Of a stretch of DNA of 64,000 nt, positions 11,897 to 23,869 are shown one piece after another. Position 1 is the stretch's first letter. Each line of letters starts with the position of its first letter. The position numbers and the translations under genes are program-made. Under the pieces are notes generated by a model. That model was given only the letters and a program-made list of their open reading frames with translations, ran no database searches and was not told the DNA's origin. Origin of the DNA: Emmonsiellopsis sp. PD_33 (Eukaryota > Ascomycota > Eurotiomycetes > Onygenales > Ajellomycetaceae); assembly GCA_032988165.1 (NCBI GenBank), contig JANTQF010000001.1:1-64000 (forward strand). Reading direction: 5' to 3'.

Positions 11897-12841
11897 TTAC
11901 TTATTGGCAATCCCAATGGCTGCCTTCAAGTGTTACTCAATGCAGCCAATCTTCAATTTCAATGTCACAATTTTAGCCTGTAGCTGATGAATCTCATGAT
12001 CTTTTGTAACTATAATGTTAATACTGGCCTCTTTATCAGCCACCTTCTTTTCTTTTACCTGCTTTGCAGGAGATCTCTCTTCTTCTTCTTCTTCTTCTTC
12101 TTCTGCTAACTATTTCCTATCTGCAAACTGGACCTACTTCTCCTTCTGCTTCCCTACTAACTTCTTCATTTCCAGACTCTTATACTCAAATTTCAACTTT
12201 AGGTCTTCATGTGGCTACTTTTCCCCCTCTTGCTGTTTGAATAGTGCTGCTACTTGCATGTTAATTCTTAAACCCTTAATGTCTATTAAATGAATGGACT
12301 CATAAAAAGAGTAATCCTACATCCTACAGCTGTAGTAGCAGCAAGCACAGGCACCATGACAATACTTAGAGTGTTAAACACAAGAAGTAAAAATCCCTTT
12401 AGCCTGAACACAATGAGTGCATGATTCTTCATAAATAGCCTCTTAGGACTGCAGAACTGCAGCTGCCTGGTTGATGGCATGATTGAGCTTAAGATGCTTG
12501 CCCTCTTAAATGTTGATTTGATAGAGTGGAGGTGTCTTAAGCAGGAGGCACATGTCATTTAGGAGCTTATCTAATAGGATTTTGTCCAGACTGATTGAAT
12601 TGCTGGGGGCAGCTGTCTCTGGGGATGGAGGGGTGATGAAAGTGGTAGAGGAGTAAGAGGCTGAGATAGATACTAAAGGAATAGCTTTGACTTGCTGAGC
12701 TCTTAGAAATTCAGCTGCCTGAACACACTCTTTAACTACAGTTATTCCAAATGAGCTTCTATATATTTTAATCTTGTACCTATATGACTTATATTTAGAG
12801 GAAGACAGGGGCATTTGATCAGCAGCATGTTGGCTTGCCAT
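11897..12841 (-). pseudogene. Cysteine-cluster plus coiled-coil protein, 315 codons, stop-ridden
   Basis: An unbroken minus-strand phase from ATG 12841 to TAA 11897. The first 110 codons are fully open (Ser/Pro-rich, with KECVQAAEFLRAQQVKA). A cysteine cluster follows near 12360-12420 (C-T-H-C, then F-T-S-C, then GACACCYY), then a Glu run encoded by a GAA microsatellite at about 12080-12105, and a C-terminal coiled-coil-like part (DHEIHQLQAKIVTLKLKIG). I recall similar short cysteine-cluster proteins lying near transposons in Onygenales and Talaromyces, but cannot name the family. Probably a zinc-binding protein of mobile-element context. The stops are TAG and TAA at Gln-like sites and TGA. 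Confidence 0.55.
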
Positions 12842-15800
12842 GATAGCAGCAATTCATGTGTGATGGATTTATTTGGGGTCTATGGGTATAAACCTATACT
12901 GTTGTTGCTGTTATTGCTGTTGCATGTAATTGAAGTATTTAAAGTAATAGCTTGCAGCTGCTGTTACTATTATAGGAGCTTTACAGCCACTAAAACACTT
13001 AAGAGATCTAAATTCATTTTTTATTATCATTAAGGTTACTTTATTGTTTAGTAAAGGGTTTGATTAAATAGGGGCTTTCTTATTATACCCTTAGTGTAGC
13101 AACAAAAGAAGGCTCTCTTTCTTTACTGATGCTAGCTGAAATGAGCTCTCTACTCTAGCATAGTGGAGATAACAGTACAATAGTCTTTCTTTATTTACAG
13201 ATGTACTGAGTATTGTAGAGAAAGAAAGGAAAAGGTCTGCTCTTCAATGAGATATCTACTGGAAAAAAGAAAAGCTTTCTTTTTGTTAACTTTTGAAAAA
13301 CTCATTTAATCTGGCTTTTAAAAACAAACAAAAATAATGCCATATCATAACTATACCTAATCAAAGGTTATTTACTACCATGTAAGAAAAGCTCACAGTT
13401 ATCCTTCATACTGATGGTATTTAAAAACCTTGTGTTACTTGAAATAAGATAGATTTTGTTTGGAAGCAAGGGGTGAGAGATTTATTGATAAATTCACAGG
13501 GTTATTGTTGAGAGGGAAGTAGTGCTGGCTTTGATTGCAACTCCCTATATGACTACATTGTAGTTGAGCTGAATGGGAGACTTTACTTATGATTAGATAG
13601 GCTGCATCCACCTTTATAAGGAGTAATACAATAGTGAGTATAAAAATGCCCTGATATGTGAATCTGCATTCTTTTATCTGCAGAGTACACCTAGCATTGC
13701 CAACCCTCTGCCTGACAGACTATATACTTCTCTTCTCTGAAAAGTTCTTATCTCAGCTCTGTCTCCATTATATGGCTAATATGGCTACTGACTCATTGAG
13801 CCTTATCAGTGGAAGTGGTAAAATCTGCTGGCAATTAGGACCACCATTTATCTGATTCCTCTGAGACATAATTGTTACTAACCTTACCTCCAACCCATTC
13901 CCACAAGTGATGTGGTTGGTCTGCCAGTTGGGCATGCTATCAATTCTCATGTGAGCTGTATATTTATTTAGCATAAGAGGCTGCAGGGGAGGATGCAAGG
14001 GTTGGGAGAGTATTGCTACATAAGTATCCAGTTAGTATTATCTCTTTGATTTTTTCTTTTTATGGATGTATCATACCTGGTTGGCTCTAATGACTCCAAA
14101 TGTAGAGGAAGAGACAGAGAAGAAGTGCTAATACAAAAATTAGCAGAGTATCTATTATTAAGTGTCTATCATTACTACTTACCTGGCTGGTTCTACAAAC
14201 CCTGAGGGAGGAAAAGGAGGGGAAGATGGTTGGAAAGGGGGAGAGTTGCTTGTATCATTATTAGCTAGCCATTTCTTGCTCTTTATGCATACTTTCTGTT
14301 ACTTATGCAGCTAGCTTGTTGTTGTTTGCAAATTGAGGAGAAGAAGAGTCTGAGAAGAGAGCTGGTGATAGCTGGCAGGACTGGAGGGAAGAAAAAGAGA
14401 GTTTACTAGTACTATATTAGCTTGCTATTTCTTGCTCTTTATACATACTTTCTGTTACTCATGCAGCTGGCTCATTGTTGTTTACAAATTGAGGAGAAAC
14501 AGAGTTGAAGAAGAGAGCTGACAATGGTGGGTAAGCACAAGGAGGAGAACTAATTTAGTGATTAGCAAATATCCAGATATCCTATGTTTAGAGCTGACTT
14601 GCAAAAAAGTGCAGATTATTTCTGAGCACAACTAACCACAAGGTATTACTATAGCAGCTGCAAGCATCTCTAGTTCATCCAAGCTAACACAGGGGAGGCA
14701 TGGAAGTACCATCATTCCAGTGGGGTTTACCATCTTGATTGTAATGTACCTTGACAAAAAGAAGAAGAGAAGAAAAGAGAAAAGATGTTGCAAAGGTTGC
14801 AATTTTTCATTGTAAGTGTTGTTTGTGTTGTGTTCCATTCACTGGCCTGATGTATATTTATAGTCAATGCCAGCTGTGTATCTCTTTGTCTGATTGGATG
14901 AGGAGTTATAATAAATTGTAGATATTATTAGGGAATTATGGAAGTAAACAGGATATTATATAAATTTACCAGAGTTTGCAGTAGTCATATGTATATTCTT
15001 TTTGAGCAAGAAGTTATCATTTGTTCACAGCCAAGGTATTCAAAGCTGCCCAGTGTAAGATATTTATTGGGGTTATTCCCATTTGATTGGAATATAGTTG
15101 GAAGCATCCATTTACTGGTTGTTTTAACATATCTATTGCTGCTGCTCAGCTTCTATAATAGAGTCACAGCAGGGTGTTTCTGACATGACTGGTTGTCAGA
15201 TGGATATAGTATGAATCTCAGAGTATTAAAGAAGAAAGTATAGAAGCTTGAACCAGCATTTATGGCTAAGATAGATGTAATCTGCAATAAAGCTGAATAG
15301 TTATTTACTGTAATAAGATATCATCCTGCAGCAGCTGTGGCCAAATTGTTGTTTCTCAAGTCATTATAGCTTAAAGTGTCAACCTGTAGGTCCTGAGTAT
15401 GGGTAGTAGGTTTTTCCATAAGTGCTTGGTTGCTTCACTTAACTGATGGAGATTGGATCTCTTTAATGATATCAATATAAACCATGTTGAGGGATTCAAG
15501 TTGGGATATCAGAAATCATCTGGTTGAATGAGAGTATAAAGAGTAAGTATGCTCTTTGCATGGTAGCTGCAGATGGGGTTATAATAGAGCTGCAGCATGA
15601 AGACATCTTATTACTCTAAACATAGAAGGATAGAGTAAGTACCAGTATGCTGTCTGATGTGTATAGACTGTGACAGTTAACTATTAAGATTGATATCTTC
15701 TTAATCTTAGATGTAAGTTTATCTTCCCTGAAATAAGAGAGAAAGGCCTGATTAAAACTTGAACTATATACCATCTAGTGTAGTCATTTGATACATAATC

Positions 15801-16480
15801 CCCATAGCAGTGTGCTTGACATTCAGGATGGATGGACATCAATAGTACTAGTAGCTACTTAGAGTATTTATATCTTGGAAATCAAGTAGGACAGCTGCAA
15901 GCATGTTTATATAGTGTGTAGATGTATCTCCTAGGGATGACCACTATTAGAGGTTGTATCAAGTGTGATAAATAGTGAGGAGGTTGGAGAGTTAAACCTC
16001 ATATTTCTAAAGAAATGTGGCAGCTTTTTACTCCATCTATATAGGATTTCTTGGTGATCCAGACATTTAGGGGCCTGGGCCCAGGTGCACTGGCACCCAG
16101 GCTGGGTGTGTGGTGGGGATTACCAAATTCAGCCTAGTGTGACAGGTAAAACATCTGATTGGTCCAAATATTAGTAGGTCTTAGCAGGGGTTAACTGAAT
16201 GAATTCCATTGGCTCAGCTCAAGCTTGTGGAGAAAATATATATATCTAGTTTCTAATAGCAAAAATGAAGCAGAGTGTCCTGTTACTATCCATTTACTCC
16301 TACTTTGATTTTTTTTTTTCTTGCCAAAGCTCCATCATCAGAAGCATGAAATGGGAATGAGCCTACTCCACATTGAAAATATTTACTTGATTTGACACCA
16401 GAAATCAGCACATAAAACACAATTAGTGCAGAGTTGGAGCCCACTATTACTAAATTATTTAACCCACTTTCTTAATGTTT
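12842..16480. other. Gene-poor region with local repeats
   Basis: No domain recognised. There is a tandem duplication at 14262-14528 (listed separately). A GC-rich palindromic patch at about 16069-16110 (GGGCCTGGGCCCAGG then GGCACCCAGGC) stands out from the AT-rich background. A stretch TTGGAGCCC at about 16434, just upstream of the gypsy Gag frame, may be a degraded tRNA primer-binding site, in which case an LTR would end near 16430. I could not define the LTR. Confidence 0.4.
14262..14528. repeat. Two direct copies of a ~110-bp unit, 156 bp apart
   Basis: The unit begins TAGCTAGCCATTTCTTGCTC (14262) and TAGCTTGCTATTTCTTGCTC (about 14417) and ends in an AGAGAGCTGG/AGAGAGCTGA segment. Copies differ mainly by transitions, including TG (14317) against CA (14473), which points to an ancestral CG. 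Confidence 0.8.
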
Positions 16481-16985
16481 ATGGAACCACAAATGAATGT
16501 TCTCATTGTTGAGCTAAACTCTTCTTGCTCTCAGACTGTTATAGATACTAATCTCTATGTGACTGTATTATGAGTTATCTTTCAAGTTGAGTCCCTAACC
16601 TCAAGTGCAACTTGAGCTATTCCACCTACACCAAATATGTGCCCTGTGGCAGACCATGCTCCTACCAAAAGACCCAAGGAAAGATTGCCTCTATTGAGGC
16701 CCTTTAATAGATTGAAACTCTTGGAATACCCTGCCTGGTGTCTTAATGCATCTATGAAAATCCATATTGATGGAGAAGCCATCAGATTGCCCAGGAATCA
16801 GGCATAGTATATCTTCTCTTGCCTTGATGGGCTCACTACCATATGATTCACACCATAGATGGAAACTATAATACATTTGCAGCTCACCTCCAAAGTTGTG
16901 CTTGACTAACTGGATACTCTCTTCTCTCAGCCTACAATTAATGTCTCATTCTCAGCATGAAACCTTGGCATGGGGAGTTATAGGC
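16481..16985 (+). pseudogene. Ty3/gypsy-type Gag remnant
   Basis: From ATG 16481 (MEPQMNVLIVELNS) the plus-strand phase shows a Pro-rich linker (IPPTPNMCPVADHAP) and the core of a fungal gypsy Gag: PFNRLKLLEYPAWCLNASM, then KIHIDGEAIRLPRNQA, YIFSCLDGL, PWMETI and a LDTLF end. The pattern FxG-x-R-x-EYPAW, then K-x-x-x-DG, then YIxSxLxG, then PW is what I expect for this family, with Gly and Arg replaced as C-to-T/G-to-A changes would do. At least four TAG/TGA stops interrupt it. The frame degrades after about 16985. No protease, reverse transcriptase or integrase follows, so this is a truncated element. Confidence 0.6.
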
Positions 16986-19900
16986 TATATCCTGCCCCCC
17001 AGACAGGTAATATGCATGGGTGAGTTCAGCTTTGCAGTCCTCAGGCCTATGGCAAGCATCCAACTGATGAGCTAGTTGAGCTCTCTAGCATGATTAGTAT
17101 TGCAAATCTTGGAGGAAGCAGAGGACTTGAGGATGGACATGTTGGAGTTGAAAATGTAGCCTGCAGGAGGAGTCAAGTTGATGCATTATTAAACCTATTC
17201 AGTAGTCTCAGGTTAGTTTTTGTGATCACTATTTAACTCAACCTGAGTTAAACTAATCAAACTGTGCTTCAGTGCTTCATGGCTTATCTCTGTTTCCCTT
17301 ATTCATCTGCACTGATGTGGGACATGGAATGTCTGCAACTAAAAGAATATGATTTTATTGATTTTATTTATAGCTATATAGAGTAGGATAGTGGTTTTAC
17401 TGCAACTGCTGAGAGAAATCTACTTCAGATATTCATTTTTTTAAGGCTATTAATAAGAAATACCATTTTCAGGGGAGTATACCATGGTCTTAGCACAGCA
17501 TCATACAGTGCAGCCAATCATTACCCAGACCACTGGCTGATTTTCTTTGTAGTTATCTGAGTGGTGCCATTACTGCCATGTCCCATTCCAATGATGATCA
17601 AACAGGGGATTCTGCTGATATCTATCAAGGCTGCAGTGATGATCAGAATGTCATGGATTGGGTGATGAAGTAAGAGTTATTTCATCAATAACAAAGAATG
17701 CCAGGTCAGTCAAACACAAAGATGTCAAGAAGTAAATAAGTCATAAAGTTCCATTAACTTCAGAGATGTGAATCAGGATTGGAAATTCTATTAACCAAGG
17801 AGAATGTGATCTGGTAAGAGATTCCAACCATCCCAAAACAATAGGAAATCAAGGGGGGGGAGGGGGGGGGGGGGGGGGGGAATTATTGACTGCAAAGCTC
17901 TATCAACTAATGAGACTGCAAGCAGGCAAGAGATCACAGCAGTAACATCACCCATGAGGATGGCAAAGTGATGAATGAAGAATAAAATTCCATCTACCAC
18001 ATTTGGTGAACTATAAAAAAAGGCAAGCCAGTGAAGAATTGGGAAAATGCAATTAACTTGACTGACACTAACCTAACCCAAGGTGGGCAGTATAGAGTTC
18101 TTTATCTTCCTCCTCCTCCTCCTCTTCTTCTCCACAACTGACTTGATAATTCAGACAATCTTTATCCAAGATGGCCCCTGTGAAATACCTTCCATCAGTT
18201 CAGAGGCTTTCAATTCAGCTGGGAAGCACTCTCAGGTAGCATATTCAGTGTATGTGTATGGCAACAGCTGGATCCTATGTCCTCTTGATGAGCTATTAGT
18301 CCCTAGATGCATCAAGAAGAAAAGAATGCTCCCATGGGCCAGCATTTACAACTCATCTACTAGGGGAAGCAATTTATATATATACTCTAGCAGGGTGACT
18401 TTAATATAATGGTGAATCAAGAGGTTTTTGAAATTGCCCAGTCAAGCTCTGTAGTATTACACTATTACACTATTATACCATGGTAAAGGATATGGTTAAT
18501 ATTTTACCAATCTAGAACTATATCATGGAGGTCTGTGACAACCCTCACCCCTGATACATATATATGTAGTAAACATGCTAACTAGTTCCACCTGCAGGGC
18601 CATACTGACATAACAGATAGGGTTGCCTGTGAACCCCACCCAGCTATACCTCACAGCCCAGATCCATCCTGAAGTTATTGAGAAACTTGCTGCAATTCAA
18701 TACCATGCATATGAGGTTGCTAAAAAATATAGAGGCACTCTTTGAGGGCTCAAAATGATGACTAGAGGTTCTGAGGTCTACTAGATATAAGAGGGTCTCC
18801 TCAGCTCATAAACTCTTCACCAGTCTCATTGACAACTGCAGGAGAAGTCTCTACCACTCCAAAGATCATCCAATCAATCATGTCATTACATCAAGAAGCA
18901 AGCCCAGTTGGCATTGATCTTGTAGGTTACTAGATGCACTGAAAAGGGGATTCTGAGCCTCAGGGACTTAAATAGAAAGCATGAGCTTATATAGTTCAAT
19001 ACCATGAATATATCAGAGGAACACACATTGAGCAGTGAAAAGCCTGAAGCACAAAAACAGGGGGATCATGTTACACCACATACATCTGCATTGATTATTA
19101 ATTGAGTAAGTATTACTTTCTAAAGCTATCACTTTATTGAGTGTATACCTCAAGATATTAGACCAGTAGCTCTACTACTCTATATATTTCCTCACTTGAA
19201 ATCAAGTATATCTAATCATCCCTCTAACTATAGTATATAGTGGCACAAGGCATTGCTGGAAATTGGATGGGGTCACAATCATGAAAGCTCAAGTAGGTGC
19301 AGTGGAATAAAAATGCAGCACAGAGTTATATCAGGTTGGCCCTTGAGGTAGTATTGACATGTTGTTGGGCTATACCCATTATCCAATAAGAATTATCTTT
19401 GGAAACCTGATAAAAACATCCAACAACATATCAAATACTATTAGTCCTAAATTGACATGGCATTGAGCTGTTGACAACATACAAAGGATACTAATATGAT
19501 AAAAGGATCTAATGACATCATATCTATCATCAAATACCATCAGACTCACCTATGATGCACCTTGAATGATTAATTCCTTATCCATTTGAACAGTATTCTT
19601 TCTTGTTGAGTCAAGGTATAGTTGGACTAGTGCATTGGCACAGCCTGCCTATCCTGTTTTGTTACAAACTATTGAATTGATCCAATAATCAAAAGGCCTA
19701 TGATTATCATAGAGGTAATAGGATTCAGATGATGATGAAAATCCTTACTGATGTTAGCTATAAATTTATGATTGATTGTTAATCCACTATAAATTCTTTG
19801 AATATTATGTCAGATAAGATTAATTTGCTGCTCCAGGGGCCCATCACATAAAACCTGAGTGTAGGAGCCATGGGTGAGGATTTCCCAGGAGAGATGACAA

Positions 19901-21149
19901 TCTTACTAATTCTATCTTAAACTAGGATGGATCTGCATGTATTTATTTGTGGCACTTGCAACTAAGACCAGCCCACCAAGAATGATTCATGAGTGGCTGT
20001 GCCACTTCAATTTCATAACCACTATATATACTGGACTTTTGCCAAAGAACTCACCCTTGTAATAGCAAGGCATGCTGGGTCCTCATTTGACAACTTCAAG
20101 AGACTTTCACTCAATCATTGGGCAAACTATTGGAAGAACTAAGGCAAGACCCCTAGATGGCACTTTAAATGAATGGCTGCTTGAATTAATGGCAAATGTC
20201 CACCCATCATGATATAATATCAAGCTTCATTGTTCATGGCAACTTTTGAGATCACTTTACCCTGGATGCACCAAATATCAACCAAGGGAAAGATTATTAT
20301 AATCTAACCATACTTGAATGGGAGCAGAGTCTTTACTGAGGAAAACACCATGATCCCCATCAATATCATCTGCCTGAATGAGTACTATCCATTACCTAAG
20401 GAGTATATAGGCCCCCATCACCATTGGAGGTTAAATGAATGTATCAGAGGAGACTCAATGAGAATGCACAGCTTGTATGGAGAGCAGGGTAGCTTGCAAG
20501 ATGCTAGGAACCCCAGGTATATACTACTATTACTAACTACTAGGTATCTTCTCTAAACAATGTCTGCATAGCATATTATTCATCCCAGTGTTTTGACTTC
20601 TGACCTGTTCAAACTCTGCATGTTACCCTAGATGCCTGGTTTTATATATGGTGTCACAAAGAAGGCATTGAAAGAGGCTTAAATATACAAAACTGAGAAA
20701 AGATCTAGTGAGTGCCCAGTGTCCCATGCACCTGCCATGGTCACATGCCATCTCAGAGCCCTAATCATCTGCAGTTAGGTAGATAATTATATACCCATCT
20801 ACTATTACATTAGTAATTTATCTGGAGGACCTGCAAAGTGCAATGCAATAATTTATCAAAGTAGAGGCTAAAGAATAATATACTGGTCAGAAGATGTATC
20901 TGGAAATGGGATTTCAAGATTGTGTATTGTGGCCATAACAAAGAATAGGAGGTATGGGGGAGAAGCACACATGTGCTGACTGTCTTTAGGCAGGGAGTAG
21001 TATAACCTGCTACCAGGGTGTTTGACTTGGATCTCTATTACTAATAACCATCTGTGCAACATGTTATAGATCAGCCTCAGCCCTTGACCTCACCATTGAT
21101 TCATGGGCAATGATTGGAGAAATTGTATGCACCAGAAAGTCCAGAAAGC
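16986..21149 (+). other. Decayed region, several plus-strand fragments of unknown genes
   Basis: Protein-like plus-strand pieces appear near 18640-18900 (IHPEVIEKLAAIQYHAYEVA) and near 20180-20560 (KEYIGPHHHWRLNECIRGDS), but phases change often and no domain can be named with confidence. The second may belong upstream of the DUF3638 fragment. Sequence near 18150-18220 (CAATCTTTATCCAAG, then TTCAGAGGCTTTC) recurs near 22455-22525, so parts of this region are duplicated. Confidence 0.35.
17853..17880. repeat. Poly(dG) tract
   Basis: Eight G, one A, then nineteen G. Capable of G-quadruplex formation, or possibly a collapsed homopolymer of uncertain length. Confidence 0.9.
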
Positions 21150-21780
21150 AGTACTATTTTACATTGGAGGTAATGAGCAAAGCAAACCAAATAGCCCTAG
21201 CTACTACCAGATAGTTGACAACCTCAACAAGACAGAACCTTCTTATTTTATGGGGACTGCTTGGGGGTGGTATGCTTATGTTTGCCTTATCACAAAAACA
21301 ATGGCAAGTAAATTTTGGGCTAGATCTCTTGAGGACAATGTTGGCTGTGCCCTATTAAGCTAAGGACAGTCCTGCACTACAAGTAGAATTCAGTCACCCT
21401 GATGCAACAATTATCTTGACATGCCTGAGTTATTACTACAGGGAATTATCAGATACCCAACTAAAGACTACTTTTGACAAATTATTTCTTGAGGATAACT
21501 CCTAGGTAGAATATGATGTTTGGATCCAATATGCCCCAACTCTACCAAAAATCTTCTAGAAAGTTACTGAGGTCAACCTTCAAGACTCACAGTAGTATAC
21601 TCAGGATCTTTTCCCCCATTCTCTTCATATACCATGCAGACTGAGAAATGTCTTGTATACCTAGATGAAGTACACACATGAGGGACTAATTTGAGTTTAC
21701 CCAATCATTATCAAGCTGTAGTTACTCTGGGTCCAAACCTGACTGAAGACCAACTTATATGAGGTGAGCTGAACAGAATA
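21150..21780 (+). pseudogene. C-terminal fragment of a DUF3638/DUF3645 large fungal protein
   Basis: The plus strand carries blocks typical of the very large fungal DUF3638/DUF3645 proteins: GLLGGGMLMFALSQKQWQVN near 21250, VPY-stop-AKDSPALQVEFSHPD near 21350, IILTCLSYYYRELSDTQL near 21410, YDVWIQYAPTLPKIF near 21510. After a phase change comes CLVYLDEVHT-stop-GTNLSLP with VVTLGPNLTEDQLI at 21649-21760. In the full-length family a long stretch separates the last two parts, so an internal deletion near 21620 is likely. The stop in HT-stop-GTN sits where Arg is expected (CGA to TGA). The function of the family is poorly known. The fragment runs straight into BTB-like sequence at about 21790. 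Confidence 0.6.
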
Positions 21781-21849
21781 GATGCAGTAACAGGTAGAAT
21801 CTGAGCTGACAGACTTGATGAGAAGAGAAATGAGCAAGCAGCAATTCTA

Positions 21850-21965
21850 GCCAGGCAATGGGATCTATCTATCATGCTCATCTTGATGAACATCCTGCAT
21901 CACTGCACACATGCATAATGTGCTGCAGTCCATAGACTTGAAAATACTTGCCAAAATCAGGATAA
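21850..21965 (+). pseudogene. BTB-domain fragment
   Basis: The segment encoding LSIMLILMNILHH and the following nucleotides (GTGCTGCAGTCCATAGACTTG) match the BTB gene at 23645-23745 nearly base for base, but the phase is lost just after NILHH. It is joined upstream to DUF3638 sequence, apparently by rearrangement. Confidence 0.5.
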
Positions 21966-22044
21966 CCTACAACCCATAGAGATCTAACTACTGTGAGTAT
22001 AGAGTTGATCCTGAGACTAGGTAGCCCAATATGGGGACTACATC

Positions 22045-22420
22045 AATGTCAATTAAATTCACATTGAAAAGGCCCAGCTGATGAAGCATACCAGCTATGT
22101 TGATGCAATATTTCCTCCTAATTTTAGCCATGAAGAGAGAACTGAGGATAAGATCACCTTATGAAAAAGCAGTATCACAAGTACAGAAGTATGACTTCAT
22201 GATATTCATATGCACTTACCTGATGTGTTTTTGGATAGCATGATAATTACTGATCTCTAGAACACCATCATGGCCAGGAAAAAATCAATTTTCAATCTAG
22301 AAATACTGTCTGGATGGTTTTGAAGCTGGTGGTCCTGTGAAAATGGGAGGGAAACTTGATGATATCAAGGAGTGTTGCATGATACTTTCCCATGTCTATA
22401 CATTTAATCATGCATCCACA
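22045..22420 (-). repeat. Copy of the unidentified 44-kb gene family (C-terminal part)
   Basis: Minus-strand reading gives QKHIR-stop-VHMNIMKSYF, then CTCDTAFS-stop-GDLILSSLFM, then INIAGMLHQL. The copy at 43755-44000 has QRHIRQLCMNNMKPHLYACD, then SFQLDLIQGSLL and WLVWLIYL in the same order. A fragment of the same family also lies at 50830-50960. Confidence 0.55.
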
Positions 22421-23086
22421 GTCTAGACACTAACAAAGAAACTAAGATATATAATTTGGACAATCTGTACCCAAGGTGTCTCTTTGAAATACCTTTTGTT
22501 GGTTCAGAGGCTTTCTATTGTGCTGTGGATTGATATGATGTGATTTTTTCAACACAATAAAAAACTGGTAAAGAAGATTCAGAGCCTACACCATATCTGG
22601 AAATTATTATCCTTGAATTTAGGTTAGCACCCCAAATCAATCACCATGATTTGAGAGATGACCATGGATAGGTTGATTGTCATTAGAATAATCAATTACC
22701 CATGGATGAGAAGCCTTAGGGACTGCCATTCCATGGAGAGGGATATATTTGACAAATACAAGCTTGCTGCTGACAAGTTAGATATCAGTTTATACTAATG
22801 AACAGACAAACTCCTCCATGCATGACAAGTGCCTGTTGATATTGACATTTCCACTGGCAGCTATTCATGTACAACTGTGTACATGAGCTACCCTCTAATC
22901 ATAACTCATATAGGCACTATACTTGAAATCAGATTGCAATACAGTCTGTGGCATCCACATAATGGGTTCTCCTTTGCATTATTAGATCAAAGAGGGCTGA
23001 CTTGGTAGGCTACAAAGTGTGGTCAGTAGGACAGTTAATAACACAATGATCAATCACTTCAATTCTGCTATTTCAGGCTCCCCCTG
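22421..23086. other. No gene recognised
   Basis: AT-rich sequence with a duplicated piece near 22455-22525 related to 18150-18220. It leads into the presumed promoter of the BTB gene. Confidence 0.4.
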
Positions 23087-23117
23087 CCCCCCCCCCCCCC
23101 AAAAAAAGGTATAAATA
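23087..23117 (+). promoter_or_regulatory. Poly-C/poly-A tract followed by TATA box of the BTB gene
   Basis: Fourteen C, then seven A, then GGTATAAATACC (TATAAATA at 23110-23117) about 200 bp upstream of the BTB start codon, followed by a CT-rich stretch as in fungal core promoters. A 3' splice-like TTTTTTTTAGCAG directly before the ATG suggests an intron in the 5' leader. Confidence 0.45.
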
Positions 23118-23320
23118 CCTCTCTCTTTACATACAACAGCCTTCAAGCTACCAACCTGAGAAGTTCAGCACTTCATCCATCAAACTAGGATCTTTCTACT
23201 TCCCATTGCATTGATCCATACATTTATTTGGAGGTTTAGCAGGGTACATTGGTGGTTTAATATAGAAGTGTGTTTTTTTGTTTTGAAAAGAACATCACTA
23301 ACTCCTTTTTTTTAGCAGAT

Positions 23321-23869
23321 ATGGCTGAACCATCTACTGATCCCAGTCCCAGGAGGTAGACACACTATAACATAGATTTTAATGGTGATGTACTGCTGAT
23401 TCTGGAGAATTATGAAGGATCATTATTATTCAAGTTTTATGATAATGAGAAGGAACCCTCTTCATTCAATAATAGCAAGCTTTTCAATGAAATTCAACTA
23501 GTGATGATGCTTGTCAACTCAGGTGTCCTCACTGTTGCCTCTAAATACTTCAAAACTGTACTAAAAAACAACTTCAAAGAGGGACAGATTAGATCTGGAA
23601 TCATGAACAGCTGCACATACAAGTAAAAAGTCAAAAGTAAATAGGACTCATCCATCATGCTCATTTTGATGAACATCTTGCATCACCAAACAACAAAAGT
23701 GTCCCAGTTCATTGACTTGACAATGCTTGCCAAAATAAAGGCCATGGCAAAATATTATTGGTGTGAGGAGGCAGTCAAGGTGTTTTATGATATATGGGTC
23801 TTTAACCTCCAGGCTTCTGAGTCAAAGGTCAAAGAGGCAGTTGAACAACTGAAAGAGTGGATTGCATAA
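23321..23869 (+). pseudogene. BTB/POZ domain protein, RIP-degraded
   Basis: From ATG 23321 (MAEPSTDPSPRR) one phase holds for 183 codons with only three or four stops. The order fits a fungal BTB/POZ domain: a DFNGDVLLILENYEG strand near residue 30, the hydrophobic MMLVNSGVLTVASKYFKTVL helix at about 65-85 (consensus V-x-S-x-x-L-x-x-A-S-x-x-F-x-x-x-L), SIMLILMNILHHQTTKVSQF at about 110-130, and a C-terminal LAKIKAMAKYYWCEEAVKVF helix. In such proteins BTB mediates dimerisation and partner binding. The size, about 180 aa, is typical of short Pezizomycotina BTB proteins. Fragments of relatives lie at 21.85, 50.4 and 51.0 kb. A TATA box lies at 23110. Confidence 0.72.

Noticed and set aside
12015..12293. 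Plus-strand Ser-rich protein
   Set aside because: The Ser run is the antisense of the Glu-coding GAA microsatellite of the minus-strand gene, whose frame is longer and more protein-like.
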